Part shown: positions 35,960 through 45,053 of the stretch, piece after piece
Layout: every line of letters starts with the position of its first letter
Position numbering within the stretch: position 1 is the stretch's first letter
DNA from: Synechococcus sp. Nb3U1
GTDB lineage: Bacteria; Cyanobacteriota; Cyanobacteriia; Thermostichales; Thermostichaceae
Assembly (NCBI RefSeq): GCF_021533835.1
Contig: NZ_JAKFYQ010000001.1
Coordinates: 1,026,079 to 1,090,078, forward strand
Reading direction: 5' to 3'
DNA: 64,000 bases
Notes under the pieces: generated by a model
Database searches by the model: none
The model's input: the letters and a program-made list of their open reading frames with translations, nothing else
Told to the model about the DNA's origin: nothing
Translations under genes and position numbers: made by a program

Positions 35960-37144
35960 CTAGAACAAAAAAGAGATACCTAAACAAACTGTTGGCAGCA
36001 CAAAGAAAACTCCCGCCACATAGATGAGTGCCACAGCTTTGCGTTCGCTGGCTGCTGCTGCCAAAGATTCTGCCCCAAGTACCGGTAAACCTCGCATAAA
36101 CGGGATCCCGAAAATGAGGATCACCCCGATAAAGTTGAACAGGAAATGAACCATGGCGATTTCCAGTGCAGGCAGAGCTGTTGCCCCCGTAACCGGCGTT
36201 GCTGCTAGCAGGGCTGTCACACAGGTGCCAATGTTAGCTCCCAAGGTAAAGGGATAAATTTCTGCCATGCCAAACACCCCGGATCCAGCCAGGGGCACCA
36301 TCAAACTGGTGGTAGTGGAGGAAGACTGCACCAGAATAGTCATCACTGTTCCAGAAAAAATGCCCATCAGCGGCCCACGACCGATGGCGGTATGCAGGAT
36401 ATCTTTGGCCTTACCCACCAACAATTGCTTGAGGAGCTTGCCCACAAAGTAAATCGAGAAAAAGATTAGAGTAATGCCGAGAATGATCTGCACAATACCG
36501 TTGAAAGGGACGGGCAGGATATGGGTGCTACGGGTGATCAACTTGGCCGTTGGGGCAGTAGCTATGCCAACAAAGTTGAGCCCCTTCATACTGAGGGATC
36601 CTTCCCCCACCAACAGGGATCCCAGAGCCAAGCTCAGCCGCTCTAGAGGATGAAAAAGAATTTCTAAAGGCAGGAAAATAGCCACTGCGATGATGTTGAA
36701 CATATCCAACACCGTCGCTGCCGAGAAGGCCCGCCGAAACTCCTCTTTATCTGCCACATGTCCGGCACTGACCAGAGTATTGGTAATCGAGGTGCCGATA
36801 TTGGCCCCCATGATCATCGGTACAGCAGTTACTACGGGCAATCCACCCGCCACCAAACCCACCACAATCGAGGTGGTTGTACTGGAAGATTGAATAAGGG
36901 CTGTAGCTACCGTGCCGACAATCAAACCCAAAAAAGGATTGGTGGCAAAAGCAAAAAGGGCATTGGCTTGTTCCCCAAGGGCAACCTTAAACCCAGAACC
37001 AATGACACTGACTGCAACAATCAGAAGGTAAATGAGCGCTAAAACACTAACCCAATTCAAAAAAGGCTTGTAACCGGCTTCACGCGCTAACGGAAGCGCT
37101 GTCGCTTGATTACTACTCATAAAAGTCGCTTGATTACTACTCAT
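35960..37144 (-). CDS. Na/Pi cotransporter family protein (NptA-like)
   Basis: 394 aa, about eight to ten spans. It carries two copies of the family QSSS motif: ATALIQSSSTTTSIVVGLVAGGLP and TILVQSSSTTTSLMVPLAGSG, each followed by a GANIGT box (IMGANIGTSITNTL and TLGANIGTCVTALL). It should import phosphate with sodium. The N-terminus is doubled: MSSNQATF is followed directly by MSSNQAT, because of a 24 bp tandem duplication covering the start codon; the first ATG has GAGG 8 bp upstream. A Pho box lies 38 bp further up. Heads a locus with the coiled-coil gene and decayed pstS. Confidence 0.9.
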   Translation of the reverse strand: MSSNQATFMSSNQATALPLAREAGYKPFLNWVSVLALIYLLIVAVSVIGSGFKVALGEQANALFAFATNPFLGLIVGTVATALIQSSSTTTSIVVGLVAGGLPVVTAVPMIMGANIGTSITNTLVSAGHVADKEEFRRAFSAATVLDMFNIIAVAIFLPLEILFHPLERLSLALGSLLVGEGSLSMKGLNFVGIATAPTAKLITRSTHILPVPFNGIVQIILGITLIFFSIYFVGKLLKQLLVGKAKDILHTAIGRGPLMGIFSGTVMTILVQSSSTTTSLMVPLAGSGVFGMAEIYPFTLGANIGTCVTALLAATPVTGATALPALEIAMVHFLFNFIGVILIFGIPFMRGLPVLGAESLAAAASERKAVALIYVAGVFFVLPTVCLGISFLF

Positions 37145-37148
37145 AAAA
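37101..37148. repeat. perfect 24 bp tandem duplication at the nptA-like start
   Basis: Identical 24 bp units at 37101-37124 and 37125-37148, each containing an ATG. The duplication adds eight in-frame codons at the N-terminus. Confidence 0.93.
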
Positions 37149-37181
37149 AATGCCTCAAACCGAACTCATCTTATGAGTCTT

Positions 37182-37200
37182 GAATTAAGCAGAGATTAAG
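37182..37200 (-). promoter_or_regulatory. Pho box (two repeats) upstream of the Na/Pi transporter
   Basis: Read on the minus strand, CTTAATCT and CTTAATTC are separated by 3 bp (11 bp period). This fits the cyanobacterial SphR/PhoB box YTTAAYYW, the first copy fully and the second at 7 of 8 positions. A -10-like ATAAGAT follows about 7 bp downstream, and the ATG at 37144 is 38 bp away. Phosphate control is inferred from this and the gene. Confidence 0.6.
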
Positions 37201-37388
37201 GAAAAGAGAAATTCTGGTGTAAGTTTCTTATGTTTTTCTTGTATTTACTATTTGCATATTCAACCATCTACTCTCCCGCACACCGAACGGAGTCACTGAC
37301 AAAGAGCAGTCTAGCGGATCATCAACTGGAACCTGACTGTCGGGAGGAACCCCAAGCGAGCGAGAACCTGAAGGCTCTTCAGTTTAGT

Positions 37389-37811
37389 TTATTCAGGCAA
37401 ATCGATCGGGGGAGCATCCTGAGTTCGGTTGCGCCACAACACCAAGGGAATACTCAGTAACCCGAACAAAGCCACGACCCCAGCCATCATCCAAATCACT
37501 AGGCGGCTCGGGCGAAAATTCCCCTGCTCAATTTGCCGGAGTACCTGGTTATACCGCCAGGCAGAAAGACCAATCATCAGCACTCCAAATACAACCAGCA
37601 ACAGCCCCAGGTTTTCTGCATTCAAGAGGGCATGAACCGGATCCGCCTGTTGTGGATCTTGGGTTACATTCACCTGCAGTTGTCGCAAGAACAAGCTAAA
37701 GCGCGCAATGGCAAAGCCAAAGCCAATCAGGGCAATTGAAGTACGCAACCAAGCCAAAAAGGTACGTTCGTTCGCTTGATGTTCTCGTTGTCGGTCGGGG
37801 GGGAGGTTCAT
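37389..37811 (-). CDS. DUF202 (YidH-type) membrane protein
   Basis: 140 aa from ATG 37811; the frame is open upstream to 37928, but family members begin near here. DUF202 core: REHQANERTFLAWLRTSIALIGFGFAIARFSLF, then two more spans (LGLLLVVFGVLMIGLSAW and LVIWMMAGVVALFGLLSIPLVLW). Such proteins are small inner-membrane proteins of unknown role. Between it and the Na/Pi gene (37201-37388) I see no gene. Confidence 0.75.
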   Translation of the reverse strand: MNLPPDRQREHQANERTFLAWLRTSIALIGFGFAIARFSLFLRQLQVNVTQDPQQADPVHALLNAENLGLLLVVFGVLMIGLSAWRYNQVLRQIEQGNFRPSRLVIWMMAGVVALFGLLSIPLVLWRNRTQDAPPIDLPE

Positions 37812-37956
37812 GGATTCAATTTTAGAGCTTGGGATCCCGATCATCGAGCCCATCTCTGGAAATAACACCTCTAGCTGAAGTTTTTCGCAAACATCGTTAT
37901 TAGCCTTCTCTCTCCACCTCCCATCCAATCGAGGTCAGGCGACGTAGCCCTCTAGA

Positions 37957-38874
37957 TCATTGCCCTTGATAAATGCTCATAATGCTTTGCAGTAGCCGAA
38001 TCGCTTCCGCCTTCGGTCGTTGAAAAGAATTGCGTCCGATAATCGAGCCAAAACCGCCTCCATCCCGAATGCCCCGAATTTCTTCGAGCAGCTCGGTTTC
38101 TCCAATCGCAGGCCCACCGGAAAAAATGACGATCCGCCGCCCATCAAAAGCACATTGCACCACATGCCGGATCCGATCCGCCAAGGTTGAAATCGGGATC
38201 CCTTCCTTCTCATAAACTTTGCGGGTTGCTTCCTGTTCAATATGAGCGGTGGGCAGTTTGACCTTGATGATGTGGGCGCCTAACTGGGCTGCAATATGAG
38301 CCGCATAGCCACAAATGTCGATGGCAGTTTCCCCCTGCTTAGAAATGCCGGATCCACGAGGATAAGACCAGATCACCACCACCAACCCGTACTGTTTTGC
38401 TTCTTCGGCAATGGCTCGAATCTGTTCGTACATCTCAAAGCGGTAGCTAGAGCCGGGATAGATGGTAAAGCCAATGCCCACGCAGCCCAAGCGCAACGCA
38501 TCCGCGACACTGCCGGTGATTGCCTGGATCGGATCCGCCTCATTTTGCAAGAGATCGTGGTCATTCAGTTTCAAAATCAACGGGATCTGTCCGGCAAATT
38601 CTCGTGCCCCTGCCTCCAGAAACCCCAATGGGGCCGCATAGGCATTGCAACCGGCTGCGATGGCCAACTGAAAGTGATAGCGCGGATCGTAGGCCGGCGG
38701 GTTGGGAGCAAAACTGCGGGCGGGGCCATGTTCAAACCCCTGATCCACAGGCAAAATCACCAATTTTCCCGTACCTGCCAGGGATCCGTGTTCGAGGAGA
38801 CGCGCCAGATTCGTCAGGGTGCCTGGGGTGTCGCTGCCGTACCAGGAGAGGATTTTTTGTGTAATCTCAGACAT
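37957..38874 (-). CDS. class I fructose-bisphosphate aldolase (DhnA type)
   Basis: 305 aa. A (beta/alpha)8 barrel of the archaeal/DhnA class I type, often annotated fbaB. Visible: LVILPVDQGFEHGPARSF, LKLNDHDLL, GFTIYPGSSYRFEMYEQIR, VVVIWSYPRGSG, HIIKVKLPT with the Schiff-base Lys, VIFSGGPAIGETELLEEIRGIRDGGGFGSIIGRN for phosphate binding. It interconverts fructose-1,6-bisphosphate with triose phosphates in glycolysis and the Calvin cycle. Single gene. Confidence 0.9.
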   Translation of the reverse strand: MSEITQKILSWYGSDTPGTLTNLARLLEHGSLAGTGKLVILPVDQGFEHGPARSFAPNPPAYDPRYHFQLAIAAGCNAYAAPLGFLEAGAREFAGQIPLILKLNDHDLLQNEADPIQAITGSVADALRLGCVGIGFTIYPGSSYRFEMYEQIRAIAEEAKQYGLVVVIWSYPRGSGISKQGETAIDICGYAAHIAAQLGAHIIKVKLPTAHIEQEATRKVYEKEGIPISTLADRIRHVVQCAFDGRRIVIFSGGPAIGETELLEEIRGIRDGGGFGSIIGRNSFQRPKAEAIRLLQSIMSIYQGQ

Positions 38875-39008
38875 GGGAGGAAGTGGGGATGACGATTTCA
38901 GGCTAACCTTCTCTCCTGAGAGGAGACTGAGCAGGTCATTTTCTAATCGGGGTCGAGGCAGCCTAGAATGTCGCTGGGATCCTTGCTGCCGGGAGAGGAG
39001 CGCAAACC

Positions 39009-39470
39009 ATGGTGAAATCCGATTCTGCCCACTTGCTTACCCCTGATTTTCGCCTTAGTTTGGCCATTCTGGCGCTGTCAGTGCCCTTATTTTGGCTGTC
39101 TTTTTGGGCGGCCTTGGGGGTGGGGCTATTTGGCCTGTTTTTGGTGGTGCAAACCGCTCTGATTGGGCTGGCCTTTACCAAAACAGCTTTGCAAGTGTAC
39201 AGCGGCTCCAAGCGGATTCGAGAGTTTCCCTACAGTGAATGGCGGGACTGGCAAATTTTCTGGCCTGCGCTGCCGATTTTGTTCTTTTTCCGGGAAACCC
39301 AAAGCATTCATTTTTTGCCGACGTTGTTCAATCCTGCCGAATTGCAAAGCTGCCTAGAACAGCGGGTGGGATATCTGCACCCGAAGCAAGAACCCTTGAC
39401 TTCAGCAACAGAGAATAGTTCGGGATCCCCAGAGACAGCCAAGTCAGAACAGGCTCCATCCAGTCGATAA
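39009..39470 (+). CDS. DUF3119-like cyanobacterial membrane protein
   Basis: 153 aa. Two close hydrophobic spans (LSLAILALSVPLFWLSFWAALGVGLFGLFLVVQ), then a soluble part with FTKTALQVYSGSKRIREFPYSEWRDWQIFWPALPILFFFRETQSIHFLPTLFNPAELQSCLE, which fits DUF3119. The family is found in cyanobacteria and chloroplasts with no settled function. The following YfiH-family gene starts 6 bp after, suggesting an operon. Confidence 0.75.
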   Translation: MVKSDSAHLLTPDFRLSLAILALSVPLFWLSFWAALGVGLFGLFLVVQTALIGLAFTKTALQVYSGSKRIREFPYSEWRDWQIFWPALPILFFFRETQSIHFLPTLFNPAELQSCLEQRVGYLHPKQEPLTSATENSSGSPETAKSEQAPSSR

Positions 39471-39476
39471 ATACCC

Positions 39477-40289
39477 ATGCACAGTTCCAAGATGTGGGTT
39501 TGGCAACAAACAGAAGGCTTGCGCTGGTTACAGTGTCAGCTTCTGTCAGACTGGCCCCACGCTTTTGGGTGTCGCCAAATTCACCCCCATCAGCCTCCCC
39601 GGTTGGCGGCTCAGTTGCAGTTACCCCCCGACCGAGCCGTATGGGGCCACCAGGTGCATGGCCCCGATTGGATCTGGGCAGACGAAGTTGAGCTCACTTC
39701 AACTCCCGATCACTCAATGTTGCCTGAACCCTCTTCCGAAACCAGAGAAGTGGCCATAACTCGCCCACAAGTGGATGCGGTGATCGCCCGCCAGGGATCC
39801 GACTCCGCTTGGGTATGTACCGCCGATTGTGTACCGATTTTGGTGGCCAGTCAGCGGTGGGTGGCAGCCATTCATGCCGGATGGAGAGGAACCGCCGCCA
39901 ACATTTTGCCCAACGTGTTGCAACAGTTTGCCCAGGCCGGGATCCCTGTTGAACAAATCCGTATCGCTATTGGGCCAGCCATTTCCGGTGCGGTGTACCA
40001 GGTCTCCGCAGAGGTGGCAGAGCAGATCTTACAAACCCTTCCTTCCTCTGCAGCGGCTCATTCGGCCCTCCTAGACGATCCGCATCCCGGCAAAGTGCGT
40101 CTGGATCTGCGCCAGGTTCATCAAGCTCAGGCCCAAACCCATGGGATCCCGCCGGAGCACATCGCCCTCAGCCCCCATTGCACCCTCAGCCAGCCACAAG
40201 ACTTTTTTTCCTACCGCCGCGATGGATCCCTGAAGGATGAGCAAGGGCGCCATTGTGTGCAGTGGTCAGGGATTGGTTTGCGGGCATAG
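39477..40289 (+). CDS. YfiH/PgeF-family multicopper-like purine nucleoside enzyme
   Basis: 270 aa. Family landmarks: AVWGHQVHGPDWIW, WVCTADCVPILVASQRWVAAIHAGWRGTAANILPN (Cys and His of the metal site), GPAISGAVYQVS and a C-terminal LSPHCTLSQPQDFFSYRRDG. YfiH/LACC1 proteins act on purine nucleosides and in bacteria PgeF hydrolyses misincorporated Ser in peptidoglycan precursors. The older label is polyphenol oxidase. Which activity applies is not decidable from sequence. Confidence 0.85.
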   Translation: MHSSKMWVWQQTEGLRWLQCQLLSDWPHAFGCRQIHPHQPPRLAAQLQLPPDRAVWGHQVHGPDWIWADEVELTSTPDHSMLPEPSSETREVAITRPQVDAVIARQGSDSAWVCTADCVPILVASQRWVAAIHAGWRGTAANILPNVLQQFAQAGIPVEQIRIAIGPAISGAVYQVSAEVAEQILQTLPSSAAAHSALLDDPHPGKVRLDLRQVHQAQAQTHGIPPEHIALSPHCTLSQPQDFFSYRRDGSLKDEQGRHCVQWSGIGLRA

Positions 40290-40360
40290 CCGCACAAAAT
40301 TGAGAAAAAATTGAGAATAATAGTCATAATGTCATAATACCTATCCCTGGCGAGGATCCC

Positions 40361-40690
40361 ATGCTTCGGAGTGCCGGATTGTTTTTTATGGCTCTGTCCC
40401 TCAGCATTCCTTTCGGAGTAGAGGCAAATGCACAAAGTTTGGGGGCGGTCAACCGCGCCAGCCAACTGCAGCTGAATATCGGAGCGGGGCGAGGTGGATC
40501 CCCAGCGCCTGTGGGTGCTTCGGGTTCTGTTGAAGATAGGGATGCCTCGACTCCTTCTGCGCAAAGGTGGGCAGAGTGGCATATTCGCGCCAATGTCTGT
40601 ACGGGAAACTTATCTACGGAAGAGTTGGCGGAACTATTTCCGCTGGTGGATCAAGCTTTGGTGGATACGGTTTGTCAGAGGGGAAGTTAG
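40361..40690 (+). CDS. small secreted protein, unknown
   Basis: 109 aa. Signal peptide MLRSAGLFFMALSLSIPFGVEANA with cleavage after ANA. The mature part has a Gly/Ser/Pro-rich linker and a short C-terminal domain with two Cys (RANVCTGNLSTEELAELFP and DTVCQ), possibly one disulfide. I do not recognise a family. AGGA-type ribosome signal (GAGGATCCC) precedes the ATG. The 153 bp after it (40691-40843) contain no gene that I can support. Confidence 0.6.
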   Translation: MLRSAGLFFMALSLSIPFGVEANAQSLGAVNRASQLQLNIGAGRGGSPAPVGASGSVEDRDASTPSAQRWAEWHIRANVCTGNLSTEELAELFPLVDQALVDTVCQRGS

Positions 40691-40843
40691 CCGATGAGTC
40701 GAGATGATGTTTATCCGTTCGTCCGACGGCTCCTGCCTCTAGCGCTTTTCCGTTCTCAGTCGGAATGAGGTTGGAGCACTGCGACGAATCTCGGTAGCTT
40801 GAAAAAGCTGTAAGGTAAAAGGGATGCCCATGGTCGCTGCTGC

Positions 40844-41236
40844 ATGGATTTTGAGAAACTACTGGAAGAGTGGGTTGCAGCCTTCAGCGAAGCTGCCGAA
40901 GCAAGCCTAGCCTCTCTGGAAAACTTCTTCACTGGACTGGCGGAGCAACTGGCTATCCCTTTGGAGGAAACCCTCACCCAATGGGAGCAATTTTGGGGAG
41001 TCAATGAGCCAGAACCGGATCCGGAGCGCTCCAACGAAACTTTCAGCACCAGTACCGTGTATGTCAGCCCGATTGGATTTGGGGGCCTGGTTGTCTACAC
41101 CTACATCGCCACTCCTCCGGGCTGTATCGGGGATCCCACCTGTCGCTATAATGCCCGTTCCCCCGAGTTGCGCTGTGCGGTTAACCCCTGTGGCCCCTGT
41201 GAAGGTTGCCCTCATTACGAAAAAGTGGAGGGGTAG
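40844..41236 (+). CDS. Cys-rich DUF6464-like protein
   Basis: 130 aa. Acidic helical N-terminal half ([29 protein letters not shown]) and a compact C-terminal block [36 protein letters not shown] with six Cys. That block is recurrent in cyanobacterial proteins annotated DUF6464. The Cys spacing suggests zinc or iron-sulfur binding. Function unknown. pyrF begins 2 bp after the stop, so they are likely cotranscribed. Confidence 0.65.
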   Translation: MDFEKLLEEWVAAFSEAAEASLASLENFFTGLAEQLAIPLEETLTQWEQFWGVNEPEPDPERSNETFSTSTVYVSPIGFGGLVVYTYIATPPGCIGDPTCRYNARSPELRCAVNPCGPCEGCPHYEKVEG

Positions 41237-41238
41237 TC

Positions 41239-42000
41239 ATGGGGAGCCCGGCTAGCCCTTCTGTTGTCACTGCCGGTGAGCGTGGGCCTGCTAGGGCTTG
41301 CGATCGCTTGATCATCGCCCTGGATACCTCCTCTTGGGAACAGGCGTTGCAATGGGTGGATTGCTTGCCCCAGGTGCTGTGGTGGAAGGTGGGGTTGGAG
41401 CTGTTTACGGCGGTTGGATCCCCGATTTTGCGGGCCCTAAAAGAGCGGGGCAAGCGGATTTTCTTGGATTTGAAACTGCACGATATTCCCAATACCGTCG
41501 GGCGTGCCACCCAAGTGGCCGTCGGTTATGGGGTGGATCTGCTCACCATTCATGCTAGTGGCGGCAGTGCTATGTTGCGGGCAGCGGCTGAAGCAGCCCA
41601 ATCCAGCCCCTGTCGGTTGTTGGCGGTTACCCTCCTCACCAGCCTCAGCCCCGAACAGGTGCAGCAAGAGTTGTGTATTGGCAAGGATCCCGCTAACTAC
41701 GCCCTACATTTGGCTCAGCTAGCCCAAGCGCAGGGGTTTACCGGCCTAGTTTGCTCCCCCCAAGAAGTCGCGCGGCTGCGTCAAATTTTCGGGTCGGATG
41801 TGTTGCTTGTCACCCCAGGGATCCGCCTTTCTCCCTCCTTTACAGGCGATGACCCGACGGAAGATGACCAACAGCGCATTTGGACTCCGGCTAGAGCCTT
41901 ACAGGCAGGGGCCGATTATTTGGTGGTGGGTCGCCCGGTGACTGCTGCTCCAGATCCTGTGATCGCCTTTCAACAGTTGTGTGATGCTGTTGCCCATTGA
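41239..42000 (+). CDS. pyrF: orotidine 5'-phosphate decarboxylase
   Basis: 253 aa from ATG 41239, with GGAGGGG 5 bp upstream. Type 1 OMP decarboxylase: [16 protein letters not shown], the catalytic KLHD in [24 protein letters not shown], and the phosphate-binding TPGIRL and [12 protein letters not shown] near the end. It makes UMP. The upstream neighbour is the DUF6464-like gene and the next gene overlaps its end by 17 bp. Confidence 0.95.
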   Translation: MGSPASPSVVTAGERGPARACDRLIIALDTSSWEQALQWVDCLPQVLWWKVGLELFTAVGSPILRALKERGKRIFLDLKLHDIPNTVGRATQVAVGYGVDLLTIHASGGSAMLRAAAEAAQSSPCRLLAVTLLTSLSPEQVQQELCIGKDPANYALHLAQLAQAQGFTGLVCSPQEVARLRQIFGSDVLLVTPGIRLSPSFTGDDPTEDDQQRIWTPARALQAGADYLVVGRPVTAAPDPVIAFQQLCDAVAH

Positions 42001-42664
42001 GCTAGACCTCCTGTGGACTGAGCAGCCTCCTACCCCGGTCACTCCGGTCAAAGTGACCTTCGGAAAAATAGCCTCCCTAGGTTGGGGCAACTTGAGTCTT
42101 GGAATGGTCTTCACTACGGCCAGTTTGTGGTGCCTACCCACCGCTCCTGCCCTCAGTCAACCCAGCATAGAACCCAGCTTTGAAAGATGTCTGGCGGAGC
42201 CGCAAACTTGGGCTGAAGGGCTGACTGAACAGTTACCTTTGTTCTTAAATTTGGCCTTGAGTCGCTCCCGTTCCGAGTTTCAGGTGGTGTTGGTGGGAGA
42301 ACCTGAGGTGGAACCTCTATCTTCACTGGAGGGTTTACCCATCCCAACAACGGGATCCCTTCCGCAGGGCTTTCGACTCTATTTCACCACCCTAGAACGC
42401 CGCTTAGTTCTGGATCCCAATTCAGAAAGAAGCCAAAACCCTTTGGCCGGTCGTCGTACCGAGAGCATTCAACTGGCCTACGAGGCTTACCTCATCCGCT
42501 CTACCTTCAGGGATCCCTGGCAACTGGTACGCCTGCAGGTAACCGGATCGGGTACGGCAATCCGCGATGTTACGGATGGAATCACCGCCCAAGCAATCCG
42601 AAGCTGGCAGCAGGCCGGTTGCCCCTTGACGGGCGATCTAGAGTTAACTAAGCCTTCTGTTTGA
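41984..42664 (+). CDS. exported protein of unknown function overlapping pyrF
   Basis: 226 aa from ATG 41984 (GTG 41981 also open), overlapping pyrF by 17 bp in another frame. A hydrophobic segment [20 protein letters not shown] at about residues 41-60 looks like a signal peptide, so the real start may be ATG 42104. The mature part is beta-rich with two Cys (ERCLAEPQ and QQAGCPLTG), possibly a disulfide, and ends with a predicted [17 protein letters not shown]. No family recognised. Confidence 0.6.
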   Translation: MLLPIELDLLWTEQPPTPVTPVKVTFGKIASLGWGNLSLGMVFTTASLWCLPTAPALSQPSIEPSFERCLAEPQTWAEGLTEQLPLFLNLALSRSRSEFQVVLVGEPEVEPLSSLEGLPIPTTGSLPQGFRLYFTTLERRLVLDPNSERSQNPLAGRRTESIQLAYEAYLIRSTFRDPWQLVRLQVTGSGTAIRDVTDGITAQAIRSWQQAGCPLTGDLELTKPSV

Positions 42665-42701
42665 GTTGGAGGGCTGCTCCGATTTCTCGGTCGCGTAAGC
42701 G

Positions 42702-43790
42702 ATGCGTAGCATTATGGAATTGCGCCTGAGGAGAATGAAATTTCCCCCCGCTACTCCCCGCAATCCTCTGCGCCAGCCCCGTGGTTCAGCGCCTCATCTG
42801 AGCTTGAGGAACAAACGTCAACGCTTGGGAGGATCGCTGAGTAACTGGCTCCTCTGGGGTGGCATGGGGCTCTTGCTGGGCCAGCGTCTGCGCTCCATCG
42901 CTCAACCGACACATTTGCAGTGGTGGCGGGTGTTGCCTGCTGGCGGTTCTGAGGGAGCCCTTGGCTCCACCCAACCGGAACTGCCCCTATACCAATCGAT
43001 TGCGGGTGGGCTCTTGCCTTGGCTAGCTCAGGGAACGGGGATCCCCGCTGAAGGGGTGCTGCGAGTGCTGTCGGTGTTGGCCTGCTTGGTGATTCTGCTG
43101 TTGTGTTGGAGCTGGGGCAATTTTTGGAGTGCCGGACTGTGGGGGCTCAGCCCCTGGGTATTGACCCAAGGATTAGAACCGGGCAGCGAGATTTTGGGCA
43201 GCTTGGTTTTGCTCTGGAGTTGTGGCGTGGGTTCCTCTCTCCGCTGGGGAGGGTTGGCTCTGGCCTGTGCCCTTACATCCAAAGTTTGGCCCTTGGCATT
43301 TCTGTTGATGGGGCTGTGGATCAGTCAGCAGTGGCCTCGACAGCGCTGGCGGGGGCCGGGTTTAATCCTGCTGGTGATGGGGCTTTCCTGGCTATGGCGG
43401 ACGGATTTACTTTCAGGGATGACCGTTTCTACCCTGTCTTTACATCGTCTTAGCTACCCAAGCGGACTGGCGGTGTTGGCCACCTTGATGTTGCCTTTGG
43501 GCTTAACCCTGGTACGGCTCGGCTGGCCCTGGGCGGAGCGACAACAGACTCTATTGAGTCTGGCGAGTTTGGGGCATGTCTTGTGGATGGGTTGGCTGGC
43601 TTTGCTGGTTTGGGGGCCCCAGGTGAATGGTCTGCAGCAGAGTGCCCGCTGGGGCTTGGTGGTGCTGCCATTGCTGTGCTTGAGTGCGGGAGGGGTACTG
43701 GCGGAGATCCCTTATCCTCCTTGGCGACGTGTACTGGGATCCCTGCTGTTGGGCAGTTCTTTCCTGTTATCTTGGCAGGCGTTGGCCTAA
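42702..43790 (+). CDS. polytopic membrane protein, GT-C-like
   Basis: 362 aa; ATG 42702 or 42714. After a basic N-terminal segment it has about nine hydrophobic spans. The first lumenal loop PTHLQWWRVLPAGGSEG with Glu/Asp-poor residues is followed by ELPLYQSIAGGLLPWLAQGTGIPAEGVLRVLS, which recalls membrane glycosyltransferases of the GT-C fold (mannosyltransferase-like). The typical acidic first-loop motif is not clear, so the assignment is tentative. Confidence 0.6.
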   Translation: MRSIMELRLRRMKFPPATPRNPLRQPRGSAPHLSLRNKRQRLGGSLSNWLLWGGMGLLLGQRLRSIAQPTHLQWWRVLPAGGSEGALGSTQPELPLYQSIAGGLLPWLAQGTGIPAEGVLRVLSVLACLVILLLCWSWGNFWSAGLWGLSPWVLTQGLEPGSEILGSLVLLWSCGVGSSLRWGGLALACALTSKVWPLAFLLMGLWISQQWPRQRWRGPGLILLVMGLSWLWRTDLLSGMTVSTLSLHRLSYPSGLAVLATLMLPLGLTLVRLGWPWAERQQTLLSLASLGHVLWMGWLALLVWGPQVNGLQQSARWGLVVLPLLCLSAGGVLAEIPYPPWRRVLGSLLLGSSFLLSWQALA

Positions 43791-43822
43791 GCTCAACCGT
43801 TCCCTTTCTGTCTTCCACTCCC

Positions 43823-45037
43823 ATGACCCAAACTCCTATTCGCCCCCAGTTACACAGCTTGTTCGCCGAGCGCGCCAAGACCCTTATCCCTCCCCCCTTC
43901 GGTGCGGAGATTCCCGGTGCGGTGCCGGTGGTGACCAGTTTTGCCTTTGGGCTGGCGGATCCAGCCCTGTTTCCTAAGGCTGAGTTGGCCCAGGCGACAG
44001 CAGAGGTGTTGGCGGAAGATGGGGAGGATGCCCTTAATTACGGCGGTACTTTTGGTGGGCTGATCGACTCAGTGTTGCAGTTGATGCAGGCCAGAGGGGT
44101 ACAGGCCGAACTGGAAAACCTGCTGATCAGCTATGGATCAGGACAGATCCTGGGCCTGTTGCCACAAGTTTTTGTGGAGCCTGGGGATGTGGTGATTGTA
44201 GAAGGGCCCACCTTCATGGGGGCAGTCAGCCGTTTTGCAGCGGCTGGGGCACGCCTCATCTCAATCCCGGTGGATGGAGAGGGCATGGTAGTGGATCACT
44301 TAGAGCAAGTATTACGAGACTTGGCTTACCAAGGGATCCGCCCTCGTTTCATTTACACCATCCCCACGTTCCAAAACCCGAAAGGCTCGACCCTCTCCCT
44401 GGCGCGGCGGCAAAAATTGGTGCAGTTGGCGGCTGACTACGGCGTGGTGGTGGTGGAAGATGACGCATACTACGATCTGCGCTTCGCCGGGGATCCCTTG
44501 CCGACTCTGGCTTCTATGGATCGTGAAGGCTGGGTGCTCTATGTAGGCACTTTCTCTAAGATCGTCGTGCCGGGAGTACGGGTGGGCTGGGCCTGTGGCC
44601 ATCCTGAAATCATTCGGCGGTTGGATATGTTTCGCAGCGAGGGATCCCTGGGCCCTTTTTTGGGGCGCGTGGTGGCTCGCTATTGTGGAGAAGGCCGCTT
44701 GCAACGCCACATTCAACACCTGATCCAGCGTTACCGAGAAAAATGCCAGTTGATGCTGGATAGCTTGGCTCAAGCTTTTCCAGAAGATGTCCGGGTTGAG
44801 GCTCCAGGAGGCGGTTTTTTTGTCTGGTGTGAGCTGCCCCCTGATCTCAAGGCGACGGATCTGCTCCAAGCTACCCGAGAGTTAGGAGTAACCTTCTTAC
44901 CAGGTACCCGTTGTTTTGCAGATGGTCAAGGAGACGATGCGTTCCGTCTTGCCTTTAGCTATCAGCCGGACGAACGCATCGTGACCGGGATCCAAACCAT
45001 CGGAGAAAGGATGCACTCACTCCGTAACAAGCTGTAG
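43823..45037 (+). CDS. PLP-dependent aminotransferase (aspartate/2-aminoadipate class I/II)
   Basis: 404 aa from ATG 43823 (MTQTPIRPQLHSLFAERA). Fold type I: FGLADPALFPKAEL, NYGGTFGGLIDSVLQLM, GSGQILGLLPQVFVEPGDVVIVEGPTFMG, PTFQNPKGSTLSLARR, VVVEDDAYYDLRF and the PLP Lys in YVGTFSKIVVPGVRVGW. It resembles the aminotransferase half of MocR regulators and LysN/Aro8-type enzymes but has no DNA-binding domain. Substrate is not decidable. It converges on fmt with 16 bp between. Confidence 0.85.
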   Translation: MTQTPIRPQLHSLFAERAKTLIPPPFGAEIPGAVPVVTSFAFGLADPALFPKAELAQATAEVLAEDGEDALNYGGTFGGLIDSVLQLMQARGVQAELENLLISYGSGQILGLLPQVFVEPGDVVIVEGPTFMGAVSRFAAAGARLISIPVDGEGMVVDHLEQVLRDLAYQGIRPRFIYTIPTFQNPKGSTLSLARRQKLVQLAADYGVVVVEDDAYYDLRFAGDPLPTLASMDREGWVLYVGTFSKIVVPGVRVGWACGHPEIIRRLDMFRSEGSLGPFLGRVVARYCGEGRLQRHIQHLIQRYREKCQLMLDSLAQAFPEDVRVEAPGGGFFVWCELPPDLKATDLLQATRELGVTFLPGTRCFADGQGDDAFRLAFSYQPDERIVTGIQTIGERMHSLRNKL

Positions 45038-45053
45038 CCCTGCATGATTGGTA

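Noticed and set aside
40691-40760. Hammerhead-like GATGAG in the gap after the secreted protein gene
   Set aside because: The second conserved core and pairing stems could not be found.
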